Source: Romboutsia faecis
GTDB taxonomy: Bacteria; Bacillota; Clostridia; Peptostreptococcales; Peptostreptococcaceae
Direction: 5' to 3'
Length of the DNA: 64,000 nt
NCBI RefSeq assembly: GCF_014323405.1
Contig: NZ_JACRWE010000005.1
Location: 168,001-232,000, forward strand
Shown here: one piece after another, positions 18,232 to 27,986 of the stretch
How the letters are laid out: each line of letters opens with the position of its first letter
How positions within the stretch are numbered: the stretch's first letter is position 1
The notes under the pieces: generated by a model
What the model was told of the DNA's origin: nothing
Databases searched by the model: none
The model's input: only the letters and a program-made list of their open reading frames with translations
Program-made: the position numbers and the translations under genes

Positions 18232-18395
18232 AAAAACACCTCCCTAATAAATAAACATTTAATGATACCTTATAATATGTATATTTATATTTAAATGAGA
18301 CAAATATATATGTATATAATATTACTAATTTTTCCATAAATGTATAGAAACGTATGAAATGGACAAAATTATTTAGTAAGAAGGAGGTCAATAAA

Positions 18396-19004
18396 ATGTT
18401 TGAAGAAAAAAAATCATTTCCTTGGAAAATACCAGCTTTAGTATTAGTTTGTGTATTGGTATTAAGTGGTGGAATTTATATAGGTATAAAATCAAGAAAT
18501 ACTGATGCAAAACCTAATAATGCGACACAAACAAACGTATCTGATGGCAAAACTAAAGCAGCTGAGGCCTTTGGCCTAAATGAAAATTGTGAAGTATGGT
18601 TACATAAGACTTATGATGATGAAAGTGATTCAAAATCGTCTCCAGTAATGATCGGAACTGTCCCAAAGGAACTATTAGATAAATCTGAAGAAGAAATAAT
18701 TGCTTATTTTAAAGACAAATACCCAAATAGAGAAGTACAGAGTATAAATAAATATGAAATAGTTTTAACTGAAGTAGAGGACTCTACTGTAGATTTAAGT
18801 AAAGCTAATAAATATTCAGTTGAAAGTAATAGTGGATATGTAGGAATTTATAAATATGATAGTGAAGGTAAAAAAACATTAGTAGAAGAAACTGAAATAG
18901 AAGTTGACTCTTTACCTATAACTGTGCAAGATGAACTTCAACAAGGTATTACAGTAAGTTCACAAGATGAAGCATATTTAAAATTAGAAGATATGGATAG
19001 TTAA
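18396..19004 (+). CDS. Single-pass membrane protein with BofC-like C-terminal region
   Basis: The 202-residue protein has a short cytoplasmic start, one membrane anchor (about 10-28) and a Ser/Thr/Asn-rich linker. An exposed domain ends in YVGIYKYDSEGKKTLVEETEI and LPITVQDELQQGI. That last part resembles the BofC C-terminal domain, which in Bacillus restrains the SpoIVB protease during sporulation. The match is from memory of the pattern and moderate. ATG 18396 is preferred over an upstream in-frame ATG because AAGGAGG stands 9 bases ahead. Confidence 0.65.
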   Translation: MFEEKKSFPWKIPALVLVCVLVLSGGIYIGIKSRNTDAKPNNATQTNVSDGKTKAAEAFGLNENCEVWLHKTYDDESDSKSSPVMIGTVPKELLDKSEEEIIAYFKDKYPNREVQSINKYEIVLTEVEDSTVDLSKANKYSVESNSGYVGIYKYDSEGKKTLVEETEIEVDSLPITVQDELQQGITVSSQDEAYLKLEDMDS

Positions 19005-19049
19005 TATAAGAGATTTCTTAAAGAAATAAAATTTATGATATCTAATTTA

Positions 19050-19130
19050 GAAAGTGCAAAATCTAAATTCATTAATATACAGAAAGTTAGTTTGTATGTG
19101 TATATGAGTTTAGATTTTGCACTTTCTTTT
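19050..19130 (+). terminator. Long-stem terminator after the BofC-like gene
   Basis: GAAAGTGCAAAATCTAAA pairs with TTTAGATTTTGCACTTTC (18 bp) across a ~40-base AT-rich loop, followed by TTTT. Confidence 0.85.
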
Positions 19131-19256
19131 AAAGATGATAAATTAATATTAAGATAATCTCTTATTTTAATTTGTACATAAAAAGAATTAGAGTATGAAT
19201 TATCTAAGTAATTAGTTATAAAATCTAAGTTATGTTATAATAAATAAGAACATCAG

Positions 19257-19318
19257 TTTTATAATTAATAAGATTAGGAGGAGTCTATTTTATAATTAAT
19301 AAGATTAGGAGGAGTCTA
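19257..19318 (+). repeat. Perfect 31-bp tandem duplication carrying the ruvC ribosome site
   Basis: The 31-base unit TTTTATAATTAATAAGATTA... with AGGAGG inside occurs twice back to back at 19257-19287 and 19288-19318; TTTTATAAT begins a third copy that runs into the ruvC ATG. The promoter-distal leader therefore holds two identical Shine-Dalgarno sites. Confidence 0.95.
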
Positions 19319-19325
19319 TTTTATA

Positions 19326-19835
19326 ATGATAATATTAGGGATAGATCCAGGAATAGCAATAGTAGGTTATGGAATAATAGAATATAAAAATAATAAATTT
19401 AGGGTTATAGATTACGGTGCAGTAACAACACCTGCTGGAATGGAAACATTAAAGCGATTAGAGCTTGTTTATAAAGGAATTAATCTTCTTATAAAGAAGT
19501 ACGATATAGATGAGGTTGGAATAGAAGAACTATTCTTCAATAAAAATGTAAAAACAGCAATAACAGTAGCTCAAGCAAGAGGAGTTACTATGCTTGCATG
19601 TGCTCATAATGGGAAACCTGTATATGAGTATACACCACTACAAGTAAAACAAGGTGTAGTTGGATATGGGAGAGCACAAAAAGCGCAGGTTCAGCAAATG
19701 GTAACTTCATTTTTAAATTTAAAAGAAGTACCTAAGCCTGATGACGTAGCGGATGCATTAGCAGTTGCAATATGTCATGCTCATGCAAATAAATTGGAAA
19801 AAACATTAAAGAACATAGGGGGACAATATGTATAG
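19326..19835 (+). CDS. ruvC: Holliday junction resolvase RuvC
   Basis: RuvC is the endonuclease that cuts Holliday junctions moved by RuvAB. The 169-residue RNase-H-fold protein starts [17 protein letters not shown]. Acidic catalytic residues are Asp7, Glu67/68 in GIEELFF, and Asp140/Asp143 in PDDVADALA. The length is typical. Overlap of 8 bases with ruvA couples the two. A duplicated ribosome site precedes it. Confidence 0.97.
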   Translation: MIILGIDPGIAIVGYGIIEYKNNKFRVIDYGAVTTPAGMETLKRLELVYKGINLLIKKYDIDEVGIEELFFNKNVKTAITVAQARGVTMLACAHNGKPVYEYTPLQVKQGVVGYGRAQKAQVQQMVTSFLNLKEVPKPDDVADALAVAICHAHANKLEKTLKNIGGQYV

Positions 19836-20430
19836 TTATATAAAAGGAACAATAGAAGAACTTTATTTAGATCACATAGTAATAGATAATAATAATATTG
19901 GATATAGAATAAATGTATCGTCAAATACATTAAAAGATTTACAATTAGGAAATATGGCTAAAATATATACTAAGCTAATTGTAAGAGAAGATGATATGAG
20001 CTTATGTGGATTTTCAACTAAAGAAGAACTAGAGATGTTTGAATTATTGACATCTGTATCTAAAATAGGTCCAAAGGTGGGCTTAGGAATCTTATCTTTT
20101 GCATCTCCAAGACAATTAGGAGCTTACATTGTAAGTGAAGATATAGCTAAGATGTCAAAAGCTCCAGGAGTAGGAAAGAAAACAGCAGAAAGAATAATAC
20201 TAGAGTTAAAAGATAAAATAGATAAGCAAAACATTGAATTTGAACCAACTCTACTATCACAAACACCAGTAGCAGTATCGCAAGATGAAGCAGTAGATGC
20301 ACTTATAGCACTAGGATATTCAACAGCAGAAGCAAAAGAAGCAGTAGATAAGTGTAAAAAAACAGGATTAAATACAGAAGATATAATAAAGAAGTCTTTA
20401 TCATACTTAATGAGTCAAAGCTTAAGATAA
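19828..20430 (+). CDS. ruvA: Holliday junction branch-migration protein RuvA
   Basis: RuvA binds the four-way junction and recruits RuvB. The 200-residue protein has the N-terminal OB fold (1-62), helix-hairpin-helix motifs ([25 protein letters not shown]) and the C-terminal RuvB-binding domain ([21 protein letters not shown]). AGGGGG precedes the ATG. About 257 bases separate it from ruvB, an unusual gap for this operon. Confidence 0.97.
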   Translation: MYSYIKGTIEELYLDHIVIDNNNIGYRINVSSNTLKDLQLGNMAKIYTKLIVREDDMSLCGFSTKEELEMFELLTSVSKIGPKVGLGILSFASPRQLGAYIVSEDIAKMSKAPGVGKKTAERIILELKDKIDKQNIEFEPTLLSQTPVAVSQDEAVDALIALGYSTAEAKEAVDKCKKTGLNTEDIIKKSLSYLMSQSLR

Positions 20431-20478
20431 TAAATTAAGAAATTAAAATAGAACTATTAATATATACTTATAACAAAA

Positions 20479-20655
20479 AATTGAGGTCGAAACCATAGGC
20501 CTAGTGGCCAATAACAATAATCCCAAAACTAAAAACGAAAATAAATCACATAAATTATATGCTATCGTTTAAGAATTTGTAGTAGGGGGACCTCAAAATT
20601 TATTTGAGATATGCCAAGGAATGGATGGGAATATTAGTGTTTATAGCTATTCCCA
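20479..20655 (+). ncRNA. Structured non-coding block between ruvA and ruvB (candidate leader RNA)
   Basis: The 257-base gap holds a locally GC-richer block with several complementary segments. They are TTGAGGTC with GACCTCAA (20481-20488 / 20589-20596), GGCC-TAGT-GGCC, AAACGA with TCGTTT (20533-20538 / 20565-20570), and TGGGAATA with TATTCCCA (20626-20633 / 20648-20655). CTCAAA/TTTGAG (20592-20607) competes with the closing stem, as in a switch. I cannot match it to a known riboswitch. No ORF with a ribosome site is seen apart from an in-frame extension of ruvB. Confidence 0.4.
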
Positions 20656-20687
20656 TAGGTGAATCCAGAGAAAGAAAGGGGAAAACA

Positions 20688-21704
20688 ATGTTTGATTTTG
20701 AAGATGAAGACAGGATAATTACATCGACAATGCAGCATGAAGATGTTGATATAGAAAATAGTTTAAGACCAAAATCGCTATCAGATTACTTAGGTCAGGA
20801 AAAAGCAAAAGAGCAGCTTTCTATATTTATAGAAGCAGCAAAAAGTAGAAATGAACCTTTAGACCATGTTCTTTTATATGGACCACCAGGACTAGGTAAG
20901 ACTACTTTATCAAGTATAATTGCCAATGAGATGGGGGTTAATTTAAGGATTACTTCTGGGCCAGCCATAGAAAGGGCTGGAGATTTAGCAGCAATACTTA
21001 CAAATCTAAATGAAAATGATGTACTATTTATAGATGAAATACATCGTATTAATAGAAGTGTAGAAGAAGTTTTATATCCTGCTATGGAAGATTATTGTTT
21101 GGATATAATTATAGGTAAAGGTCCTTCTGCAAGAAGTATAAGACTTGATTTACCTAAATTTACTTTAATAGGAGCTACAACTAGAGCTGGTATGCTTACT
21201 AACCCATTAAGAGATAGATTTGGGGTTATATGTAAGCTTGACTATTACACTATAGATGAGTTGGCTCAGATTGTTATTAGATCAGCAGCTATTCTAGGCG
21301 CAGAAATACAGATTGGTGGAGCTACAGAAATTGCTAGACGCTCTAGAGGAACACCTAGAATTGCTAATAGATTACTAAAAAGAGTAAGAGACTATGCTCA
21401 AGTTAGGGCAGATGGAAATATAACTGATGAAGTAGCTCATAAGGCATTAGAACTTTTAGGTGTTGATAGCTTAGGTCTTGATTATGTTGATGAAAAACTT
21501 CTTAGAACTATAATTGAAAAGTTTAGAGGAGGGCCTGTAGGTCTTGATACTTTAGCAGCATCTATTGGAGAAGATAGAAATACTATAGAGGATGTATATG
21601 AACCTTATTTACTTCAATTAGGGTTTATAAATAGAGGTCCTAGAGGTCGAATAGCAATGCCTTTAGCTTATGAGCATCTAAATATAGAAATGCCAAAAAA
21701 GTAA
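20688..21704 (+). CDS. ruvB: Holliday junction branch-migration helicase RuvB
   Basis: RuvB is the AAA+ motor of branch migration. The 338-residue protein has Walker [11 protein letters not shown], Walker B LFIDEIHR, sensor GATTRAG and the C-terminal winged helix ([22 protein letters not shown]). The frame extends 28 codons upstream to 20604, but that part is not RuvB-like. ATG 20688 follows AAAGGGG and starts [12 protein letters not shown], the normal N-terminus. Confidence 0.97.
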   Translation: MFDFEDEDRIITSTMQHEDVDIENSLRPKSLSDYLGQEKAKEQLSIFIEAAKSRNEPLDHVLLYGPPGLGKTTLSSIIANEMGVNLRITSGPAIERAGDLAAILTNLNENDVLFIDEIHRINRSVEEVLYPAMEDYCLDIIIGKGPSARSIRLDLPKFTLIGATTRAGMLTNPLRDRFGVICKLDYYTIDELAQIVIRSAAILGAEIQIGGATEIARRSRGTPRIANRLLKRVRDYAQVRADGNITDEVAHKALELLGVDSLGLDYVDEKLLRTIIEKFRGGPVGLDTLAASIGEDRNTIEDVYEPYLLQLGFINRGPRGRIAMPLAYEHLNIEMPKK

Positions 21705-21776
21705 TTTTAATAGAAAAAAAAATGAAATTTTGATATTATTATAAATAGTATAATTTTTTTGAAAGGAAGTTTAACA

Positions 21777-22802
21777 TTGAAGACAAGTGATTTTTACTTC
21801 GACTTACCAGAGGAGCTAATAGCTCAAGTTCCTATACTTGATAGATCTAGTTCTAAGTTAATGGTATTAGATAAAGAAACTGGAAATATTGAGCATAAAA
21901 TATTTAAAAATGTAATAGAATATTTAAATCCAGGTGATTGTTTAGTTTTAAATGACACTAGAGTTATACCTGCTAGACTAATAGGTGAAAAGGTAGATAC
22001 TGGAGGAAAGATAGAATTTCTATTATTAAAAAGACATGAAGATGACACATGGGAATCTTTAGTTAAGCCAGGAAAGAGAGCTAAAATTGGAACTAAGTTT
22101 TCTTTCGGAGAAGGTAAATTAATAGGTGAAGTAGTTGGTATGGGACCAGAAGGTTCTAGAATTATAAAATTCCATTATGAGGGAATTTTCGAAGAAGTTT
22201 TAGATGAGTTAGGAAATATGCCACTTCCACCATATATAACTGAAAGATTAGAAGAAAGAGAAAGATACCAAACTGTGTATTCTAAACACAATGGTTCAGC
22301 AGCAGCACCAACTGCAGGTCTTCATTTTACTGAAGAATTATTAAAACAAATTAAAGATAAGGGTGTAGATATAGCATTTGTTACTTTACACGTAGGTTTA
22401 GGAACATTTAGACCTGTAAAGGTAGATGATGTATTAGCACATGAAATGCACTCTGAGTACTATGTTGTTACAAAAGAAGCTGCCGATAAAATTAATAAGG
22501 CTAAAGAAAATGGCAATAAAGTAATTTGTGTAGGAACAACTAGTTCAAGAACAGTAGAGTCAGTTGCTACTGATGATAATAGAGTACAAGAAGGTAGTGG
22601 CTGGACAAATATATTTATATACCCAGGTTATAAGTTTAAGGTAGTTGATAAGCTAATAACTAACTTCCATTTACCAGAATCTACATTAATAATGCTAGTT
22701 AGTGCATTAGCAGGAAAAGAAAATGTATTAAATGCATATAACATTGCAGTAGAGGAAAAGTATAGATTTTTCAGTTTTGGAGATGCCATGATTATAAAAT
22801 AG
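21777..22802 (+). CDS. queA: tRNA preQ1(34) S-adenosylmethionine ribosyltransferase-isomerase
   Basis: QueA transfers and rearranges the ribosyl part of S-adenosylmethionine onto preQ1 in tRNA to make epoxyqueuosine. Signature stretches are [45 protein letters not shown] and TTSSRTVES. The start is TTG 21777 (341 residues) with GAAAGGAAG 7-8 bases before it; an in-frame TTG at 21759 overlaps that site and adds non-conserved residues. It is followed at 9 bases by a membrane protein gene and then tgt. Confidence 0.96.
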   Translation: MKTSDFYFDLPEELIAQVPILDRSSSKLMVLDKETGNIEHKIFKNVIEYLNPGDCLVLNDTRVIPARLIGEKVDTGGKIEFLLLKRHEDDTWESLVKPGKRAKIGTKFSFGEGKLIGEVVGMGPEGSRIIKFHYEGIFEEVLDELGNMPLPPYITERLEERERYQTVYSKHNGSAAAPTAGLHFTEELLKQIKDKGVDIAFVTLHVGLGTFRPVKVDDVLAHEMHSEYYVVTKEAADKINKAKENGNKVICVGTTSSRTVESVATDDNRVQEGSGWTNIFIYPGYKFKVVDKLITNFHLPESTLIMLVSALAGKENVLNAYNIAVEEKYRFFSFGDAMIIK

Positions 22803-22811
22803 GGGGAAAAA

Positions 22812-23363
22812 ATGAAAAATAATATAGATAAGAGCAACTTGTCATTAAGAATAGCATATGTATTTGAATCTATTTTGGCTATGGTTGTATTACTTGCAGT
22901 ATTTTTAGGAACTATAGATGTGTTGAGAATGATATGGGATGCATATATAGTAGATTTTCAAAATCCTGTAGAGTATACACAGTTAAATAGTCTATTAGGA
23001 CAGATATTACTTTTAGTTATAGGGGTTGAGCTAGTAGTAATGCTATCTCTTCATTTACCAGGTGCTTTATTAGAAGTGCTTTTATATGCAATAGCTAGAA
23101 AGTTACTTTTACTTCCAAAGACAGCTGGGATGGGAGATTTACTTTTAGGGATAATATCAATAGCGGGACTATTTGCTATTAGAAAGTACCTATTAACAAA
23201 TGATAACAGTACAATGAACGTCACCAGCATACATTATGAAGATTGTGAAGAAGGAGAAGACTGTAAAGATTGTGAAGCTTGTAGAGAAAGACTTGCTAAA
23301 CAAAAAAATGATGAATCTAAATTTAAAGAAGGTTTGGATTTAGAAAATATAGAAAAATTATAG
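22812..23363 (+). CDS. Membrane protein with acidic Cys-rich tail, PsiE-like
   Basis: The 183-residue protein has four predicted membrane segments (about 13-35, 55-80, 85-100, 110-125) in an arrangement resembling phosphate-starvation PsiE-type proteins. The cytoplasmic tail holds EDCEEGEDCKDCEACRE near 143-159: four cysteines among acidic residues, a possible metal site. It lies between queA and tgt, the two steps of queuosine insertion, which hints at precursor or metal handling, but no evidence fixes that. Confidence 0.6.
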   Translation: MKNNIDKSNLSLRIAYVFESILAMVVLLAVFLGTIDVLRMIWDAYIVDFQNPVEYTQLNSLLGQILLLVIGVELVVMLSLHLPGALLEVLLYAIARKLLLLPKTAGMGDLLLGIISIAGLFAIRKYLLTNDNSTMNVTSIHYEDCEEGEDCKDCEACRERLAKQKNDESKFKEGLDLENIEKL

Positions 23364-23397
23364 GATTCTTTCTTCTTATATTTTATATAAAGACTAA

Positions 23398-24537
<1,140 letters not shown>

Positions 24538-24598
24538 TAATTTTAATATATAATGTTTATTATATTTTAAAAATTTAATATAAAGGAGATGAAGTAAC

Positions 24599-24877
24599 AT
24601 GCAAAGTTGGATAACTGTGATATTAATGTATGCAGCAATATTCGCTGTATTCTATTTCTTATTTATAAGACCTCAAAAGAAGAAAGAAAATGCTTTAAAG
24701 GAAATGAGAAATAACCTAAATGTTGGTGATAAAGTAACTACTATAGGTGGTATAATAGCTAATGTAGCTAAAGTTGAAGAAGATTCTGTTGTATTAGAAA
24801 TAGGACCAAACAGAACTAAAGTTCCATTTGAAAAATGGGCTATAGGAACTGTTGAATCAAAAACAGAACAAGCTTAA
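24599..24877 (+). CDS. yajC: Preprotein translocase subunit YajC
   Basis: YajC is a small inner-membrane subunit associated with SecDF. The 92-residue protein has one N-terminal membrane segment, then FLFIRPQKKKENALKEMRNNLNVGDKV and TIGGIIANV, which are diagnostic. AAGGAG precedes the ATG. The tgt-yajC order is conserved in bacteria. A terminator overlapping the next gene's ribosome site follows. Confidence 0.96.
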   Translation: MQSWITVILMYAAIFAVFYFLFIRPQKKKENALKEMRNNLNVGDKVTTIGGIIANVAKVEEDSVVLEIGPNRTKVPFEKWAIGTVESKTEQA

Positions 24878-24892
24878 TAATTAGTAATTTTT

Positions 24893-24935
24893 AAACCTTC
24901 CCTTGAATATATATTTTTCGAGGGGAGGTTTTTTT
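24893..24935 (+). terminator. Terminator after yajC that contains the next gene's ribosome site
   Basis: AAACCTTCCCTTG pairs with CGAGGGGAGGTTT (with G-U pairs), followed by a run of seven T that ends at the ATG of the next gene. The 3' arm GGGGAGG is that gene's Shine-Dalgarno. Confidence 0.75.
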
Positions 24936-25298
24936 ATGGAAAAAACTAATCATGTTTTAAAAGGGCTAGGGTACTCTTACATATTAACTTTAGCAATATT
25001 ATTAATATATAATTTAGTATTAACTTTTACATCTGTATCCGGAAACACTATTGCTATGGTTACTTCTATTATAACTACTGCATCTGCTGCTTTTGGCGGA
25101 TTTTATGCATCAAAGCATATAAAGGAAAAGGGCCTTATATATGGATTGATAGTTGGTCTATTGTACATAGTGTGTCTTATAGTAATAGTTTACTTAGCTC
25201 AGGAAAAATTTACTTTTGAGGCTGACATGCTATATAAAATATTCTTAACAACTTTAGCTGGAGGCATAGGTGGTGTATTAGGAGTTAACTTCAAATAA
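24936..25298 (+). CDS. TIGR04086 family membrane protein
   Basis: A 120-residue protein with four membrane segments, matching the YrzE/TIGR04086 family of unknown function found between yajC and SCIFF genes in Clostridia. ATG 24936 follows GGGGAGG. The longer frame from 24903 would start inside the terminator stem. Translation requires transcripts that pass the terminator or opening of its hairpin. Confidence 0.75.
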   Translation: MEKTNHVLKGLGYSYILTLAILLIYNLVLTFTSVSGNTIAMVTSIITTASAAFGGFYASKHIKEKGLIYGLIVGLLYIVCLIVIVYLAQEKFTFEADMLYKIFLTTLAGGIGGVLGVNFK

Positions 25299-25363
25299 AT
25301 ACCACAAAAGGTATAAATTATGATATAATCAATAAAGATTTATAAAATAGGAGGTAATTTAAG

Positions 25364-25507
25364 ATGGAAAAGAAACATGTAAAAACTTTATCTCAAGCTA
25401 CTTTAAAAAACAGTGCTGCTAAAGGTGGATGTGGAGAATGTCAAACATCTTGTCAATCAGCTTGTAAAACTTCTTGTACAGTAGCTAACCAAGAGTGCGA
25501 AAGATAG
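25364..25507 (+). CDS. scfA: SCIFF (six cysteines in forty-five) ranthipeptide precursor
   Basis: The 47-residue peptide starts MEKKHVKTLSQATLKNSAAK and carries Cys23, 26, 30, 34, 38 and 45, the defining pattern of SCIFF peptides. These are near-universal in Clostridia and modified by a radical-SAM enzyme that forms thioether (ranthipeptide) bridges to Thr or other residues between the cysteines. TAGGAGG lies 9 bases before the ATG. The maturase starts 325 bases downstream. The mature product's role is unresolved, with links to quorum-type regulation reported in some Clostridia. Confidence 0.97.
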   Translation: MEKKHVKTLSQATLKNSAAKGGCGECQTSCQSACKTSCTVANQECER

Positions 25508-25533
25508 TTAATGATAAGATAGGATAAGAATAT

Positions 25534-25588
25534 GAGGAAGGGAGTTGTCTTGGGTGGTTTTTATCATCTGTGATTACTTCCTTTTTTT
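25534..25588 (+). terminator. Terminator-like hairpin after scfA
   Basis: GAGGAAG pairs with CTTCCT before seven T. Inside, GGTGGT pairs with ATCATC across TTTT. It separates scfA from scfB and would set a high peptide-to-enzyme ratio. The internal GGGTGGT...CATCTGTGA pattern recurs before hemZ. Confidence 0.7.
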
Positions 25589-25665
25589 ATAGATAGCTTA
25601 GAGTTATATGGACATAAGATTCATTTTGTTATTTTTTCTAAAATGTGGGTAATAAGGGAATGTTA

Positions 25666-25694
25666 TTGCCTAGATTTTACATAAGATATATAAT
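25666..25694 (+). promoter_or_regulatory. scfB promoter
   Basis: TTGCCT, 17 bases, TATAAT gives a start near 25701 and a ~130-base leader before scfB. The rest of the 25589-25832 gap is AT-rich with no ORF. Confidence 0.6.
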
Positions 25695-25832
25695 AAATAT
25701 TGGTGTTTAGTACCGGTATAGGCAAAATATGTTGATTTTATAGATTAAGATAGTTTTGACAATTGAGTGTGGACAGGATTTACATATAGATTGGAGAAGC
25801 GAAAGCGAATTTTTATAGGAGGAGTTTTTGTA

Positions 25833-27206
25833 ATGAGTATGATACATAAGTTTTCAATGAACGGATACAATATAGTTCTTGATGTCAATGGTGGAGCAGT
25901 TCATGTATTAGATGATGTTGCTTATAGAGTTTTAGATTTTTATAAAGAAAAGTCTAAGGAAGAAATAGTTGAAGCTTTAAAGGATGAATATAGCACTGAT
26001 CAGGTATTAGAGGCTTGTGATGAAATAGCTAACTTAGAAGAAGAAGGTCTTTTATATACTGAAGAAGTATATAGTACTCATCCAAGTTTTGTAGATAGAA
26101 AGAAAGTTGTTAAAGCAATGTGTTTACATGTTGCTCATGATTGTAACTTAAAATGTAAATACTGCTTTGCTGCACAAGGAGATTTCGGTGGAAGTAAGGA
26201 ATTAATGAGCTTTGAAGTTGGTAAAAAGGCAATAGATTATTTAATAGCAAACTCTGGAAATAGAAGAAACCTTGAAATAGACTTCTTCGGTGGAGAGCCA
26301 TTAATGAACTTTGATGTAGTTAAACAATTAGTTGAGTACGGAAGAAGTGTAGAGAAGGAACATGGTAAAAATATAAGATTTACAATAACTACAAATGGTA
26401 TATTACTAGATGATGAAAAAATAAAATACATAAATGAAAATATGCATAATGCAGTTTTAAGTTTAGATGGTAGAAAAAATGTAAATGATAATATGAGACC
26501 TACTTTAAATGATAAAGGAAGTCATGATATTATTTTACCTAAGTTTAAAAAGCTTGTAGATGAAAGACCAAAAGATAAGTATTATTATATAAGAGGAACA
26601 TTTACAAGAGAGAATTTAGATTTTGCTGAGGATGTTATGTATTTTGCAGAACAAGGATTTAAATTAACTTCTATAGAGCCAGTTGTTGATGATGAATCTA
26701 ATCCATATGCTTTAAGAGAAGAAGATTTACCAAAAGTATTTGAAGAATATGAAAAACTAGCTGTTAAATATGCTGACATGCAAGTTGAAGGTGATGATTT
26801 TAAATTCTTCCACTTTATAGTAGATTTAAATCAAGGTCCTTGTGTAATAAAAAGAATAACTGGATGTGGTGCAGGTAATGAATACTTAGCAATAACTCCA
26901 GAAGGAGATATATATCCTTGTCATCAATTCGTTGGAAATGATGAGTATAAGTTAGCTAACATAATGGATGAAGAAGTAGTTCTTCCATTAGATATAACTA
27001 ATAAGTTTAGAAATGCTCACGTTTACAGTAAAGAAGAATGTAAGAAGTGTTGGAACAAATTCTACTGCTCAGGTGGCTGTCATGCAAATGCAATGAACTT
27101 TAATGGTGATGTTATGAAACCATACGAGCTTGGATGTGAAATGCAAAAGAAACGTACTGAATGTTCAATAATGATACAAGCCAAAAAAATGTTAGAAGGG
27201 AAGTAA
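25833..27206 (+). CDS. scfB: SCIFF peptide maturase (radical SAM, SPASM)
   Basis: This 457-residue radical-SAM enzyme forms the thioether links of SCIFF peptides. Residues 1-95 are the PqqD-like recognition element; the radical-SAM cluster cysteines are C104, C108 and C111 (CNLKCKYC). The SPASM region has CGAGNEYLAITPEGDIYPC and CKKCWNKFYCSGGC for two auxiliary 4Fe-4S clusters. The frame runs upstream to 25767, but ATG 25833 has AGGAGG 9 bases before it and starts the conserved part. Confidence 0.97.
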   Translation: MSMIHKFSMNGYNIVLDVNGGAVHVLDDVAYRVLDFYKEKSKEEIVEALKDEYSTDQVLEACDEIANLEEEGLLYTEEVYSTHPSFVDRKKVVKAMCLHVAHDCNLKCKYCFAAQGDFGGSKELMSFEVGKKAIDYLIANSGNRRNLEIDFFGGEPLMNFDVVKQLVEYGRSVEKEHGKNIRFTITTNGILLDDEKIKYINENMHNAVLSLDGRKNVNDNMRPTLNDKGSHDIILPKFKKLVDERPKDKYYYIRGTFTRENLDFAEDVMYFAEQGFKLTSIEPVVDDESNPYALREEDLPKVFEEYEKLAVKYADMQVEGDDFKFFHFIVDLNQGPCVIKRITGCGAGNEYLAITPEGDIYPCHQFVGNDEYKLANIMDEEVVLPLDITNKFRNAHVYSKEECKKCWNKFYCSGGCHANAMNFNGDVMKPYELGCEMQKKRTECSIMIQAKKMLEGK

Positions 27207-27211
27207 AATCT

Positions 27212-27712
27212 ATGATAAAAGGGTTTAAAGGAATTGAACCTAAGATAGACGAATCTGTATTTGTAGCACAAAGTGCTGATATAATAGGAGAAGTAATTAT
27301 AGAGAAGAACGCTAGCATATGGTACAACGTGGTTATTAGAGGTGATGAACAACCGATAACCATTGGAGAAAATACAAATATCCAAGATGGGTCTGTTGTA
27401 CACACTGGATGGGATGTTCCTACTGAAATTGGAAATAATGTAACTGTAGGACATAAAGCTTTAATACATGGATGTAAAATTGGAGATAATACTTTAATAG
27501 GTATGGGATCTATAGTTTTAGATGGTGCAGAGGTTGGAGAATTTACTTTACTTGGTGCAGGAAGCTTAGTTCCTCCAGGTAAAAAAATACCTTCAGGGGT
27601 ACTTGCTATGGGATCACCTGCTAAGGTAATTAGAGAACTTTCAGATACAGAGAAAGAAAGTATTAAAAAATCTGCACTAGACTATATAGAAAGTGCGAAC
27701 AATCATAAATAA
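27212..27712 (+). CDS. Gamma-class carbonic anhydrase-like protein
   Basis: A 166-residue left-handed beta-helix protein of the gamma-carbonic-anhydrase/YrdA family. Hexapeptide repeats run throughout, with metal-type histidines in VVHTGWD and GHKALIHGCKIGD, and RGDEQPITIG near the N-terminus. Whether it hydrates CO2 is uncertain for this subfamily. ATG 27212 lies 5 bases after scfB with GAAGGGAAG before it; the longer frame from 27161 overlaps scfB and is not conserved. Confidence 0.9.
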   Translation: MIKGFKGIEPKIDESVFVAQSADIIGEVIIEKNASIWYNVVIRGDEQPITIGENTNIQDGSVVHTGWDVPTEIGNNVTVGHKALIHGCKIGDNTLIGMGSIVLDGAEVGEFTLLGAGSLVPPGKKIPSGVLAMGSPAKVIRELSDTEKESIKKSALDYIESANNHK

Positions 27713-27718
27713 ATTTAA

Positions 27719-27876
27719 GGGGCTGTCTTAAATACAGATGAGATAAGATCGGGGCTGGAAGAATAATAATTTTCTATCCATGTAGCTAAAAGATGCTGCA
27801 AATGGCTATAAAATTACTATTTCTCCCTTGCCCCGATATATTATCTAATGTATTTAAGAACATGCCCTTTTTAAAT
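27719..27876 (+). repeat. Long imperfect palindrome ending in a T-run
   Basis: The 5' arm 27728-27755 (TTAAATACA...ATCGGGGC) pairs with 27829-27856 (GCCCCGAT...TGTATTTAA) with a few mismatches. Outer GGGC/GCCC extend it and TTTTT follows. The 70-base centre has a further small stem. It may be a large terminator after the carbonic-anhydrase gene or a short palindromic mobile element. The remainder to 27986 is AT-rich. Confidence 0.7.
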
Positions 27877-27986
27877 TTATTGGATTTAGTGAATAAATAA
27901 ATTGTAAAAGTGGGAATTGTATTATATAAATATTGTATAGAGGTGCATAATGTTAAAGAGTACGGGTAACTTTAGGAGTGGTAGTT

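Noticed and set aside
20479..20600. preQ1 or c-di-GMP riboswitch
   Set aside because: queA downstream prompted the idea, but neither preQ1-I/II nor c-di-GMP-I/II consensus cores can be found.
20604..20687. 28-codon N-terminal extension of RuvB
   Set aside because: Not RuvB-like, no ribosome site at its start, and lies in the structured gap; ATG 20688 is better placed.
27080..27454. Overlapping minus-strand frames of 124 and 97 codons across the scfB/carbonic-anhydrase junction
   Set aside because: They are antisense to two well-supported genes, with no ribosome site or recognisable domain.
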